Assembly (NCBI GenBank): GCA_022885665.1
Contig: JAGQDJ010000098.1
Coordinates: 184,151 to 248,150 of the forward strand
Length of the DNA: 64,000 nucleotides
Direction of reading: 5' to 3'
DNA from: Triops longicaudatus
Lineage: Eukaryota > Arthropoda > Branchiopoda > Notostraca > Triopsidae
The notes under the pieces were generated by a model that was not told the DNA's origin, searched no databases, and was given only the letters and a program-made list of their open reading frames with translations. The position numbers and the translations under genes were made by a program. Shown here in pieces: positions 11,922-25,000 of this stretch. Every line of letters begins with the position of its first letter. The first letter of the stretch is position 1.

Positions 11922-13947
11922 ATGGCGAAGCCTGAACCATTGCTGAAAATAGAGCCCGAGACTGAACTCCGATTTAAAGGTAACAGAAAAATATGTGTTC
12001 GCCCCCTCAGGTTTTAAGCCTGCATGACAAGCGACCTTTTAGATCTCATTTTCATGTAGATCCTTACTGGCAAACCCATCTTTGTGTTTCCTTAACCGCC
12101 ATTTTACTTAACGAACACAGATAATGTATGAAACTAGGAGAACAGCTGTCCTTTTACTCGTAATGATGGAGTATTTTTAGACAGCCACTTGCCGACTCCT
12201 TTATACGGATAATTTTGACTCCCGTGTAGCTTTTTGGAGACTACAGATTATTTTGAGCGTAGTTCACTATTGCTTCGATAAAGCTTGCTCTTACATGAAG
12301 TGAAGCAAACGTCGAGGTCAGAAATGGTTAAAAATGTCAAATGAAGTAATGATCCTTGTCATTGAGCGATTGATTCTTTCGCGGGACCGGTGAACCTATA
12401 CGCGTGTTACTTGTCGTTGACAGGTCCGTTTAAAGAACCGAGTGTGAATACGATGAAGTTGACAAACCGCACGGATCGGCGGGTCTGTTTCAAAGTAAAA
12501 ACAACGGCGCCTCGTCGTTATTGTGTGAAGCCTACCACGGGCGTTATCGAGCCCAAAGGATCCATCAATGTTCTAGGTAAGCTAGCCTCACCTTAGAACA
12601 CCACGCCCGTTTTTGTGACAAAAACTGTGCTCATTTTATTTACATTTCCTTCGCAGAAGTAAAAAGTAATTTTTCTATACGCTATTTTACAGTCAGTCTT
12701 CAACCCTTCGATCCTAACGACCCGAATGAGAAAGGGAAGCACAAATTCCAAGTCTTGGCTTTATACGCGCCTGACACGGACTTCAACGTAGAAAATGTGG
12801 TATGCGTATACATTTTTTCTACCTTTTCCTTTCCAAATCGGTCTTAAAAGCCGTCTGGAAATACACAAACAGCGTATGGAAAAGCTTTCAAGACAAACTT
12901 GGCAAGAAATCAAAATAGTTATATTAAAACTATAACATTGACGCAGCTATGAATTACAATTGGTTTGAGAAAAATGTGACCGTTCAATGTAGTCTAAATT
13001 TTGTTAGACGTTGATTTTACGATAATCTATGCTTTTCGTGTGCGTTTATTTGACATTCGTAGTTTTTATTAATCACATGTTAACTCTACATTTTTTTTTT
13101 GCCTTATTGTGATTCTCTGCGCTCTTAAGTTAAGTCTGCGTTATACAGATTTCTGTCCTTATTATTTTTTTATTTCATTTTTGGGACAATTCTTTACCAA
13201 AATTTCTTCCTTAGTTTTCATTTGGTTGTGTAACCAATAGAGAAAAAAGTGGGAATTTTTCGAGTATATTTTTCCAAGAACTGTAATGAATACCTAATGC
13301 TGTACAGTTTTACTTCAAATTTTTATTATTTGCTAGATTTCTCACTTTTCACATAATGATCAATATGTCCAATTTTTAATGTCTCTTGATTTTTAGTGGA
13401 AAGAACCCGGCAACCAAGATGCTATTTCGGATTGGAAATTGAAATGCGTATTGGAGCTCGCCGAGGAAAGCGCTAGCACCGCGACCACGGCGCCTGCTGC
13501 AAAAGCAGAGCCATCCGCGTTCAAGGTGGAGTCTGGCAGCAGTGCAACCGGGCTCAAAGACCATCCCGTCAAGGAAGAGGAAGAAGGACCGTCCAAAGTA
13601 ACAACTCTAAAAGCGATAACCTTCACATGCGATCGCAGTTAACCCCGTTATTATAAACTTATCAATAGGCACGAGCATTGGAGATGGAAGTGAAGAAATT
13701 GTCTGAAGAGATCCAGCGTTTGAGAGAAGAAAACAGCGCTTTACTCAAGGAAAGCTTGCAGCTGAAGGAAGAAGGCATTAGGCTGAGGCGCGCTGTTGAC
13801 GCCAAGACTACCAAACAGCCCGAAACGCTGTATCAAGCTGCTCCAGCTTCGACTTCCACCACAGAAACAGGCATTCCGCCTGCCTATTTAATTTTAATTA
13901 TCGTGGCGGCTATTCTGGGGGCCTTGGTGGCCAAGATTGTCTTCTAG
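11922..13947 (+). CDS. VAP: VAMP-associated protein (VAP-A/B), ER contact-site receptor
   Basis: Five exons (11922–11979, 12424–12576, 12693–12799, 13397–13597, 13669–13947) give 265 residues, close to human VAPB. VAPs are tail-anchored ER proteins whose MSP domain binds FFAT motifs of lipid-transfer proteins at membrane contact sites. The MSP domain covers roughly residues 6–125 and includes LTNRTDRRVCFKVKTTAP and the YCVKP segment with the proline equivalent to VAPB P56. The FFAT-pocket lysine is kept (KHKFQV), but the methionine two positions later in vertebrate VAPs is Gln. A coiled coil (ALEMEVKKLSEEIQRLREEN) and a C-terminal TM (PPAYLILIIVAAILGALVAK) follow, as expected. The start ATG has a good context (ACAATGG). 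Confidence 0.96.
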
Positions 13948-16163
13948 AACAATGGGAAAGAAGAAGGAAAAGAAGGAACACGATTCTTTTGCTTAGTTGT
14001 AATCTTCTTTCTTGCGGCCTGGAAGGAAGTTAAAAAGAATACCTACAAATTCAGTTAACCATCCAGATGTATAACCAAGGAAATTAAAAAAAAAGGAAAC
14101 GAAACGTCAAGGGGAATTTTTCTGTTGTTGGTACGCATTTTTTGTTTTTGTTTTTGAGGGAAAGCTTTCTGTTGTGAGGCCAAAAAAAGATACGCATTAT
14201 TGTTTTTATTTTCTTCGAAGTACTTGTTTGCAATGGAGGAAGCTTTGACACCGGGAGGAAAGGAGCGCCAACTGCCTCAGCATGTTGTCCCAGTAGAGTA
14301 CTACAAAGGGTGCCAGAAGGCTTAGTAAATGTAATAGTTTAATCGTAGTGTGGACTTTAAACGGTTGACATTTTTGGTGACGAACATTTCGAGCGGGCGA
14401 AAAGAGACAGTTATTCTTTTTTTATTGTAATAAATGGCACACAAACAAGAGCCAATGCGTTTGAGCCTTCCGACCTTCTGGATAATGTATCTGCCTCTTC
14501 CTCCCTGACCTTCCTTTTATAACGAGTAACGAGGAAACTAAAACAGTTACTGGGCTAATTTTTGTGAAATATGCGTAATAGGTGTGTAAAATTTTACTGA
14601 GTTAGTTCATTTTTTGTTCGTTAGCTTTCTTGATTCGTGTAAGCCCCTTTTTATTTGTTTTTGTCTAGCAGGAGTAGGCGTGTATGTGGAATTTCGTTCG
14701 TTTGTTTGAAGTAAAAAAGGACAGAAACAAAGGAAAACTACTCCCCTTTTCAAGTTTTCCGGTTTATGAAACTAAAGTTGCAGAGGTTGATCAATTTTGC
14801 CCGTTTTTCACCTACTCCCAGGAAAAAAAAATATTTGTGTTGGCTTGGGTCAGTGTTTCACAGGAGTCCTTCATGACTCCCATACCAAAAATACAGGAAA
14901 TATCCATTACAAATAATCATTTAAAATTGTGTTGTGTCACTTAAGCGACGTGTTCTTTTATTGCAAACCGAAAATATGTTAATCTCCGTTGCGACCTGTG
15001 AGAAGGACGAAAGGTGAGGGAAAATACATTTAATCCGGCTTGGGTATTTGGTGTCGAAGTCTCTGTAATTTTTTCTTTTTTTTTGTGTCAAAAGTAAAGA
15101 TGAAAGGCTGGGAACTTCGTCCTATGTTTCAAGTATAGCTATCAAACATGCTTACTGATTGTTCAAATAGTAACAAACGCATGAAGCTATTTCTATTAAG
15201 CAATTTGCAGGCTGTTTCTCCCCACTGCTAGCTAGAATTAAACAAAAAAAAAATTATAGAAACGGTACAATGTTTATAACGAGGACTTGAAAAGAGTAGC
15301 CTTCCCTTAGGCTGCGTTACCTCGAAGATAAAAACCAAGCGAAAAAGCGTGATTTAGCCTCGGTAATGATTTCAATCAAGGTAACACGGAAAGTAGCGAA
15401 ACTGCGAAGTAGTTAGCAATAAAACGGCGCAAGGTTTTACTTAACATAAAATTCGAAAGTTGGCCATCTTTGTCCGTTCGTCGTCAAGAAAAGTATTTCG
15501 TTACAAATCGTGTCTCCAATCAGGCAAGTGAAATCGAAGATCGTAAAATCCTGGAATTCTGTCGGCAAGGCGACCTGAGCTGGATCAACCTATCAATATA
15601 AGATTTGCTTTATCAGGAAGGGGAGATTCTTGTTTGTTTCGTCATGAAGCGAGATAGCGAAGTAAAAGGGCGGGTTAGAGGTTGTTTAGGTAATGACTGT
15701 TCTGCGTGCTGTAACTTCATGATTGCCCTAATTAGCGAAAAGGGACGGAACGGTACAGTTGGTTTCATGATTCCCGGTGAGGAATTTTATCATAAACTGA
15801 ACTAAACGGAGCTATTGCGTGCTGAATCCCAGAGAGCTAAGAATAAGTATAAAAGACTAGTGAAGTGGGTTGCTAAGCTGGGAGTTGCCGTTTACTTAGC
15901 AACGTCCAAAGTGTTCACGCTTGAGTGCTCGACGACTCATCTGCAGCACAGAAAATTCCACCGTTTAATCCTCCGTGGCTATGAAGTGGAGACCGAGCGA
16001 TTTTCAGAATGAGGTATTAGCCAGCACGTTTCGACACGTTACACCTTGGACTAACCCAGGTATTGGCCGGTTCCTCTACTTTTAATAGAGAGTGCAGACC
16101 GTGTCCTTTCGAGTACAAGCAGGAGAAGAAATCACATTGGCACAAGTGGAACCAGTGGTGGAC
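13948..16163. other. Intergenic region between VAP and SLC6
   Basis: This holds the VAP 3' UTR (AATAAA at 14429) and the promoter and 5' UTR of the SLC6 gene. Several 60–90 codon open frames (for example 14684–14944 and 15605–15805) match nothing I recognise. The SLC6 frame stays open upstream of 16164 to 16089, so a short part may be transcribed or translated. Confidence 0.5.
14429..14434 (+). terminator. Poly(A) signal AATAAA, probable VAP 3' end
   Basis: This is a canonical hexamer in the VAP 3' flank, 482 bp after the stop. Other weaker signals may be used. Confidence 0.35.
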
Positions 16164-17313
16164 ATGGATACGGAAACCAATAGTAGTCCTCAAACGGAAA
16201 AGATTTCCGAGGAAAACTTCTCTTCAACAAACGGCGCAACACCCAAAACTGTTTACGTGCCTGACACTGGAAATCTTCTCCCCATAACAAATGTAGGACC
16301 AAAAACTGTTCGCTTGTCCAACACTGGCAGCCACGACGGTACGCCGTCAATTTCGCTCCATTTTCCCTCTGATCCTTCAAGTTCTTCCAACCGACCACAA
16401 ATGTCCCCGGACAGGAATAGAAAGTCAACGTACACTTCACGTGTCTTCATTAAAGATACGTGGTCACCTTCTTACTCTTCAACTATAGATCTGATCAGCC
16501 CTTCTGTAAGTAAAAAATTCATTACCGCTTATTACACGATAATTACATATGGGCCTAACATATAGGCTATCAACTAACGTATTGCAAACAGGAACGTAAA
16601 CCAGTATTTTCTTATATTGTTATTTTCCCCATTATTTTTTTTTTATTTTTTATTTTATGTGTTGGGCCCGTTGTTAAAACCTACCGCATTATTCCGCTGT
16701 GCCAAAAAATATATTTTATTTTCTAGATCCAAGAACCCGTGAAAGAAACCAGTCATGTGAGTATTATGGGCGGCTTACTCGCTTTGAGTGTTGGTTTAGG
16801 CAATATTTGGCGGCTTCCAATGATTCTTTTCGCACCCTATCCTGGTACGTCGAAGAGCTTAATTGCCATCGAATTTCCATTCTCAATATCACTCTTTGCT
16901 ATACACATAAATACTTAGCCAGAAAGTTAAACTTTGATTTGTTTATTCAACCAAATAGCTGAAACTCTAATTGCGTACCTCATCCTGATGGCAGTAGTGG
17001 GAGCTCCATTAGTTATTTTGGAATTAGGTTTGGGACAATTTACTTCAACTGGCGTTACAAAGCAATGGCGAGTGGTTCCGCTTTTTAAAGGTACTAACAA
17101 TGTTTATGAATTAGGAAGGTCTTAAGATTGACTTTCCAAAATTCTTTACAATTGTTAGGTGTGGGAATAGCGCAGCTACTGGCAGGAACGTACACGACAT
17201 TTTACTACGGGCCGTTAATGGCATGGGCATTCCAATGGGGCGTGCAAGGGATTAATAATTGGACAGTTTGCGACGGTTTGGCAATGCCCAACCAGACCTG
17301 TTTGGTATGCGTC

Positions 17314-17352
<39 letters not shown>

Positions 17353-19459
17353 TGAATACTGTTTTTGTATAGTGTCATACGAGTTTTCAAGAGTGCACGC
17401 TTAATTATAACGCAAGTATGGGTGAAACTTGCTTCGAGCAAGTTGTTTTCAGCGAAGAGGATCATTTCAACTTGAAATTACTGCCTATGTTGGCAGTGAG
17501 CTGGGTCGTAATATTTTTATGGTATGGCTCGTGAGACTGAGCAAGAAGATATTAACAAACTTGACTGATCACAATATAGGCTCTGTTGGGGTCACCGATT
17601 CATGTTGAAGCTGTTATGTCTTTCCGGATGGGCGGCAGCCATACTTATATCTGCCTCATTAGCATTAGCTTTGTCGTATTCGGGAACTGATGCAGCGAAA
17701 GGATTGGCATTACTGAAACCAACGCAGTTGTGGGCTTTCGGTAGAGGCGAAGTATGGTATGGAGCCTTGGTACAGGTTCTGTTCTCCTTACCACTCGGCT
17801 TCGGTGTCTTGCCAGCCCTTTCGCAACACTTTGACTTCAAAAATAATTTTAAGAGGTAATTGTAATCTAAAATCTGGAAAATTTCAATTGCTTTCTTTTT
17901 AACAAGTTACCACTAAACGAAACTGAAGCTTTTTTCAACGGAAGATTTTTTCGTTGAGATGTTCTCTTGTTTATTTGTGTAAAAAAATTCTCCAATTTCC
18001 AATTCAATTCGAATTTAGAATTGAATCCAATTCTTTTTCGAATTAAGTCTTCCTCGATGATTTTTTTTACGTTATTCAGCCTTTATAGGGTCCCTATTTA
18101 AGACTAAAATGCACTATTTCCTTCCAGGGATGGCTATATCGTCTGGTTGTGCAATATCGCTTTTGCTATGGTTTCCGTCTGTGCCATTTTCGCCTGGTTA
18201 GGCGTAATTGAGAATGCACTAGACTTTAAACTCGAACTCCGCGATCCGGTGACACTGGTCTATGTGATTCATTATTACGCTGCATTAATTCATCCTCACT
18301 TGACAAGTCTATGGGCGAGTTTGATGTGCTTCCTTATATTTCTGGCGGGCATAAATTCGCTCGTAAATACTTTTATTTTTTCTTCATACTTTTCCGGTAG
18401 GCACATTTATTTAACAAAAATCTTTAACAGGTTCCGCAGTCCTACGCTTTAATAAGTTCTGCGGTTGACGAATTTCCCAAACTTGAGAAATACCGGGGTC
18501 TTTTTACTGCTATTCTCTGTTTCCTTGTGGCTGCCGTTGGTGTTTCGGCCATTCACACAGTACGTGAAATGCTTCTAAGACTCGACAAGGACTTATCCTT
18601 TAATTAAAATGTACATATCTTACAGGACGGATTACTGGGAGCGATGATGTGGGACCATTACGCAGCAGGGGGTACCGTCCTGAGCTGTCTGATTTTACAC
18701 GTCATAGGAATTATGTGGATCTATCGTAAGGAGGAATTCCTGAACAAAATTTTCGTAATACCTCAGTTGCTCTTTAGAATTTTCCAAGTTGGAATGGGAC
18801 TTTGAATCCATGGGCATAGAAATGGGCTACTTCTGGAAAATTCTTTTCGTTTTCGTGATTCCCATCTTACTCACGGTATTATGCAACAAAGATTTAGCCA
18901 ATGTGTTAATTTCGCAAGCAAAAAACAGGTTGGCGAACTCTGGGGCTTCTTCGGCTTGCCTTTGGATGGAACTGTCGATTGTAGATTTCCTATTTGGGTC
19001 ATTGGCTTAGGATGGTTCTTTTATTTGCTTGTCGTCATAGTAGCAGAATTAGTAGCGGTAAAAGTGGTCATTTCTCAAGTGGAGTTTGGAATTAAAAGGG
19101 TAAGTTTTCTTCCTGTAAAGGCTCGACTTACGTTCTTAAACGTGTCTGTAACTTTATAGAAGCTGCTTGCTGCCGTCAAACCTTTGCGATCATGGGGACC
19201 CAGGGACCCTGCTCGTCATCACAATTACAAGAACAATCAACTGGGCTATGCTCTTCCAGACGCTAATTCCGTCTCCAAGCGAAATAGTCCAGTTCTACGG
19301 CCAAACACGAGCCCAGGAATACGCTTGGAAGCCGTTAAGGAGTCAGCCCAGGTTAACGGCGGCTCAAGTCCACGTGGCATGGAAAATTCCTCACTTCGCA
19401 ACACTTCCGTTAAAGTAGTTCGTGTCCCATCCACCAGAGAATACGTAGAGCGTCGCTGA
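16164..19459 (+). CDS. SLC6-family sodium-coupled transporter, orphan
   Basis: Twelve exons: 16164–16505, 16727–16844, 16959–17090, 17159–17304, 17373–17521, 17580–17855, 18128–18362, 18431–18559, 18626–18725, 18778–18875, 18929–19099, 19160–19459; about 731 residues. SLC6 proteins are 12-TM plasma-membrane symporters of amino acids or transmitters. TM1 has VGLGNIWRLP, TM2 ends LELGLGQF, TM3 has FYYGPLMAWA, TM6 VQVLFSLPLGFG, and TM8 leads into SSAVDEFP. A Gly occupies the TM1 position of the monoamine-transporter Asp, which points to an amino-acid-like substrate. TM8 has GINS where most SLC6 proteins have GLDS, and the GGGAF stretch after TM1 is missing. The Ser/Thr-rich N-terminal tail is about 115 residues and the C-tail about 95. 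The ATG at 16164 is the first Met in an open frame. The substrate cannot be assigned. Confidence 0.92.
17316..17346 (+). repeat. Poly-T tract in SLC6 intron
   Basis: An uninterrupted run of about 30 T lies between the donor at 17305 and the acceptor at 17371–17372. It probably serves as an extended pyrimidine tract in a 68-nt intron, and its length is likely to vary. Confidence 0.7.
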
Positions 19460-19594
19460 CCGCCAGTGTATTGTTTTAATTTTAATCTAATCTAACGTTA
19501 CTAATTCCAAGAATTTAACTAACTTGTTATATTTTGTCAGAGTATTCTCTAACAAAATTAGAACGTATACAGCAACATTTTTAACATAAATTCT

Positions 19595-19600
19595 TTTATT
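19595..19600 (-). terminator. Poly(A) signal AATAAA of MCAT
   Basis: The minus-strand hexamer is 54 bp beyond the MCAT stop. The SLC6 and MCAT genes converge here with 194 bp between stop codons. Confidence 0.5.
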
Positions 19601-19653
19601 TGTTCTTGAAAATATCTTACAAGCCTACCACTGGTTTTATTAGCAAAGACACG

Positions 19654-21330
19654 TTAGCCAGAGATGCTAGTACACTGCATCGCAGCTTTAGCATTGACTG
19701 ACCTCAAGATGGCTTTCAAGGACTGGCCGGGACCAAGTTCGAATGTTTTGGGGTATGGCTGATCTGGATTACGTTCGTAAAGAATGTGCATAGTCTGCTC
19801 CCAGCTTACGGGTTTGGTTAACTGTTTCGGCAGCTGTTTCTTAATGTGGTCCGCGTTTCGGTAGCGCTTTCCATCGATGTTCGAATGTACTGAGATCAAT
19901 GGCGACTTGATTGGATACTTCTTTAAGATTTCTTTTAAAGGCTCTACTGCAGGCTCCATCAGCGGAGTATGGAAAGCCCCAGAGACGGGCACTCGCTTTA
20001 CTTTCCGTAAATTAAATTCCCCCCCATTTTTCTCGATAAAGCTCAATGCCTATCGAACAATTAGGAAAGGCACGTTGAAAAAAGTGAAATGGTCTTGATG
20101 ACGCAATAATTTCTCTGATTTACCTCTTGATGTCCAGCAATAACTTTGCAATGAGGGTATAAATACGACGCCACTTGACAAACCGGGTTTTCGATACCAA
20201 GTTTGGAACAGTGTTCGCGCGCCACCAGACACGCAAAATTTAATTTGGAATCAGGTCCATAGAAGACAGTCATCATACCCGAATTAGCCATATCTGATGC
20301 GCACTGCATCGCTTCAGCTCGCACTTGCACCACTTTGACCGCTAAATTTCTCCCACGAAAACATAAATTAAACTCAAATACGGAGTGGATATACCAATTT
20401 TCTTTGTACCTTGCTCAAACGTTAAAGCACCAGAAAATACCAAAGCAGTGATTTCTCCAAGACTAAAACCAGCTGTAGCCACGCATGATTCTACGTAATC
20501 AGGACTGTCATGCCGTAATTTTTCCACTGCTGCAAGTGACGTCACTAGCACAGCCGGCTGGCAGAAAACGGTCCGATCCAAGTCTTTTTTTGGTCCGTTG
20601 AGGCAAAGATGGAGCAGATCGTAATTTAATATGGAACTTGCAACTTCGTACATAGCTTTCACATTCGGATACCTGGCAAGACAGAGGGAAAAAATATGAC
20701 CAAAAATTGAAATAAAATAGTTGTTAGTTAGAAAAATAAACCGGTAATGTATAAATACATCCAATACTTCAACAAATCTTTTCCCATGCCAACTTGTTGC
20801 ACGCCTTGGCCAGGAAATAATAGAATGGACGTCTCTCTGGGGTCGCATTTCGGTCTCGAGGAATGTTTGGCTTGACTTTGCTGCCAAACGCTTCCTTTGG
20901 GATACGGCGACGAATTCCATATGTCGTCCATTGATTCAGCTTGATAAACAGGCTTCTCAGAGCCCCGGGTAGCGATCTTGGACGGATCATATTTTGCATT
21001 GGGCTCCTTGAACGTCGCTGAATTGTCAAGCAAGTCTCCTAATTTTTGTCTTCCCGCTACGACTAAGTTATCTCCCAGCAAACTGGATGAATTTGGCTCA
21101 TTTTTCGGCGTCCTGATATCGGTTTGTATTTCGTCGCTGGTGTCTCGATCTTCAGGAGGTGTATAGCGCATTCGCGGCGAATAATGACGAACGTAATGTG
21201 TTTTGCTGAAATTAAGAACTACAGCACCAGAATAATTTAACCTGCCGTGAGAAGAGGTAATGTCCGCACGGAAATGTCTTCGTACATGCCTCACTAATTG
21301 AGCCGAAGTCAAACTTAATTTTGCACTCAT
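19654..21330 (-). CDS. MCAT: Malonyl-CoA:ACP transacylase, mitochondrial
   Basis: Exons 20768–21330, 20410–20672, 20124–20341 and 19654–20049; 479 residues. The enzyme moves malonyl from CoA to acyl carrier protein in type II (mitochondrial) fatty-acid synthesis, which feeds lipoate production. The acyltransferase domain begins at LLFPGQGVQQVGMGKDLL (about 171–187). The nucleophile Ser is at about 258 in GFSLGE and the catalytic His at about 375 in GAFHT. The N-terminus is rich in Arg and Ser, as in a mitochondrial presequence, and is followed by a long poorly conserved linker, so the protein is about 90 residues longer than the human one. Its start codon is 761 bp from the divergent CTCF start. 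Confidence 0.96.
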
Positions 21331-22091
21331 TTTTAGATTTTAAATAAAATTTCTATTTAACTTGCTACTCCGGAATCTCACCACGAGGGTTTTGTTTTTC
21401 AAAAGCAAGTTAGGTCAAATATCGATGTTTGAATTTCGATTCGATACCAAATATTTGATACCAATTTTAACCGGGCAAGCGTCAGTCGAAGATCCAACGC
21501 CCTCAATTGCTCAACAAAGAAAGTAAAGGATACATGAGAAGAAATTTTATTTAGCACTTATAGGACGTGAAATTCAGTTAAAATAATTGCCATCCACATT
21601 GAAGAAACCGACATAGCTACATTCAGGTGAGTGTACCTTTTTAGAAGCTAGATAGCATGATTTGCATGAGCTGGGAATGCGACGAGCTTGTGCGTTGTTT
21701 CGTTTGTGTAAAATGGCTGCCAGCGCCTTAGCTTTGTGCTGCGGCCGCCAATCTCGTATTTATCGCTCGTGAGTCGTCCAGGGCTCTTTAGCATCAAGAG
21801 TCGCCCCCTTTGAGAACTCTCTAAATCCCGCTGAAATTCAATGCATGATTAAAAGCCGTAAATTGAAATTAGCGTCAATACGACTTATAACGTTCTAAAA
21901 ACGTGGGTTGAACGACTCGGGCCTACAAAATGGCGTTGGCGTAATGACTTTGAAGGCTGGACGTAGGTTTAATCTATTGTCATTTCGCGCGTAAAACCGG
22001 TTAACGCTTGATGTAAAGGGCCTTTTGGCGCAGACTTGAAACACAGAACCTACCCGTTAATAAGTTTCTTTCATTACATAGGTTTTAAACC
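21331..22091. promoter_or_regulatory. Shared upstream region of MCAT and CTCF
   Basis: A 761-bp spacer separates two divergent start codons and must hold both promoters and 5' UTRs. A possible CTCF 5' splice donor is at GGTGAG near 21627. No TATA box is obvious. Bidirectional use is inferred from the layout only. Confidence 0.5.
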
Positions 22092-25000
22092 ATGGGAGAA
22101 CCTGGCGTTGTGATTAAAGAGGAGAATATTAGCGAAATTCAATCCTATCTCGCCACATTTAATAAGGAAATTGAAGGGGGAGACCGGAATAATGCCACCA
22201 CTTCGCGTAAGTCGAGCTTTAGCGCCTACGAAACTGGTCAATTTTAAGGTTTTATTGTTGACAACATAGAAGCGATTGCAGCGAGCAATGCTGGAGATTC
22301 CGAGGCTGCAGAAGGAACTTATTACGTTGTAGACCAAGCCGGAAATTACTACTATCAAGCAGGAGGTGCGTGAAATCCCCTAACACTCGTATTTAGCTGC
22401 CCTTTTATTTATATCTTTGTGGCATTCAGTTAGAGTTTTCATATTTTTTTTAATATCATGTTTTACTTTGTTGTAAAGATGAAGACGAAGGCAGTAATGG
22501 CGCGATTATGGCGACCCAAGGTGATGAAGAAGAAGGAACAATTGTGAGCATTCCTGGAAGTGGCGAGGTACATTTTTATTTTCAGAATTTTCGCAGTCTC
22601 CGCATAATAATCTTTTTGTATGTTAACAGTTTTGTCATAGAACTGTGTATGACTTAATATGTAGCTAATTTTATATTTGGGAAGAGACCGAAGAAATCTT
22701 TATTGGTTAATTTATTGTACTATGCTGATGAGTTTGCGTATCCAGTGGATTAAAAACTAACGTTTTTTTATATTAGGGAAATAGCAACGATGGCATGGTG
22801 CTCTCAGGGGAAGGATACCAGACGGTTGCTATTGTGCCTTCAGAATCTAATTCGGGAGAAGTTAGTTACGTTCTTATTGTTCAACCTGAAGGAGAAGGCC
22901 AAGATGGCGAAGCGACCGATATCTTATCCTTACAAGAGAACGGCGAGGAAGGAGACGAAGAAGGCAATGAAGAGGACGGTGGGGATGATCAGAATTTAGC
23001 GGTTTACGATTTCGACGAAGGAGAAGAAGGCCTTGCTGCCCAAGCGGTAATTTGTCAGACACTTTCGTCAGAAAGGAGATTTCAGATTTCTTTTGATTTC
23101 TGTTGTAGGAGTCATCAGATGAAGCTGAAGAGAAAGTCAAAGTCCCCAAAGGAGCTCCGAAGAAATCCCAAACGGTCACCCAAGCCCATATGTGTAATTA
23201 CTGTAACTACACGTCCCCTAAACGGTATTTGCTTTCGCGCCATATGAAATCCCATTCCGAGGAACGACCACATAAATGCAGTGTTTGCGACCGAGGGTTT
23301 AAGACCTTGGCTTCTTTACAAAACCATGTTAACACACACACTGGTACCAAACCCCATCGTTGCAAATTCTGCTTGTCCTCATTCACCACTTCAGGTATTT
23401 AGATTATTAAGCGCATGTGTGACTTTCGCGTGATAAAAGTTTCGTGCTGTTTCGAGCTAAGTTGTACGGATAAAGCTTGAGAATTTCCTTTTTGGATCAT
23501 TTTAGGTGAGCTGGTACGTCATGTGCGATATCGCCACACACATGAAAAACCCCATCGGTGCACGGAATGTGATTACGCTTCGGTAGAGTTGAGCAAATTG
23601 AAACGTCATATGCGGTGCCACACCGGAGAACGTCCATACCAGGTAATTAAGTGGTTGTTAGCAGTCTTGTGTCATTTATGTATATTTTCGTTATACAGTT
23701 GGTGCTCGGTTTTAGTTCTGATCAATTTGAAACACTATTACTTGATTGATTGAGTGAGGAAATATCTCTTACATTCTAGTTACCATTTCGGGCGCTTTCA
23801 GTACATACAGTAATTCTCGTAAATGGAAATAGATATCACAAATATTTGCAGCATGTCTTAGGTCCAGAGCAAACGTGTCAAGAGTCGAATCAGTGACGCA
23901 AAGGCCACACAATTTTTTTTTAATACTTCAGCATTCATAGATTTTGATACATTTATATGTATAAATTAAAGAGAGAAGCCTTAAACTGTGCATGCATTAC
24001 TCGTAACCGTGTGTGTATTTATAACTAAAAATGACAATTCGGCTATTTTCCCCATCCCTTCAACAAGACAGTCTTTTTTTATATATATACCGCGTTGTTC
24101 TCATTGAAAGCATTAACCGTGTAAACTGACGGTTTACTGTGATATCTTTCGAGGCACTTGAACAAGGAATAAGGTGGTTTAATGACTTGCTCTGCAATCT
24201 AAATTCATTTTTATTTAGCTCGTCTTAATAATCATATTTCCTCGTAGTGTCCGCATTGTACATACGCCAGCCCAGATACCTTTAAGCTCAAACGGCATTT
24301 GCGGATTCATACCGGAGAAAAGCCTTACGAGTGTGACATTTGCCAGGCTCGTTTTACCCAGTCGAACAGTCTGAAAGCGCACAGATTGATCCACACTGGT
24401 AATGACAAACCTTTTTTTCATTTTAATGTTTCCTAGCTTCGTATTAACCCAGTCTATTTTTTCCTTCTCAGGTAACAAGCCAGTATTCCAGTGTGAGTTG
24501 TGCCCAACAACTTGCGGACGTAAAACTGATTTGCGAATCCACGTGCAAAAGTTGCACACTTCGGACCGACCGCTAAAATGTAAACGCTGCGGTAAAGGAT
24601 TCCCTGACCGGTATTCCTTTAAGGTACGACATTTGCGGTTACGCGATAAAATCGATGATCTATTTTCAGATCACCTAGGGTATCCTTCAGTGAAGTCAAA
24701 TATTCCCTGATGTGTAGGGTAAAAGGTGACCTTTTCTTTTTCTGAATTTCGTTTCAGCTTCATAGTAAAAGTCACGAGGGAGAAAAGTGCTTCAAGTGTG
24801 ACCTGTGTCCTTACGCTTCCATCTCGCAACGCCATTTGGAATCGCACATGCTTATCCACACGGATCAGAAGCCATACCAGTGTGATCAATGTGATCAATC
24901 CTTCCGCCAAAAACAGCTACTCAAGCGTCATCAAAATTTGTACCACAACCCAGAATACGTTCCGCCACCACCGGGTGAAAAGACCCACGAATGTTCGGAA

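Noticed and set aside
14684..14944. 86-codon plus-strand open frame after VAP
   Set aside because: It lies in the VAP 3' flank, matches no family I know, has no splice context, and its composition looks like chance.
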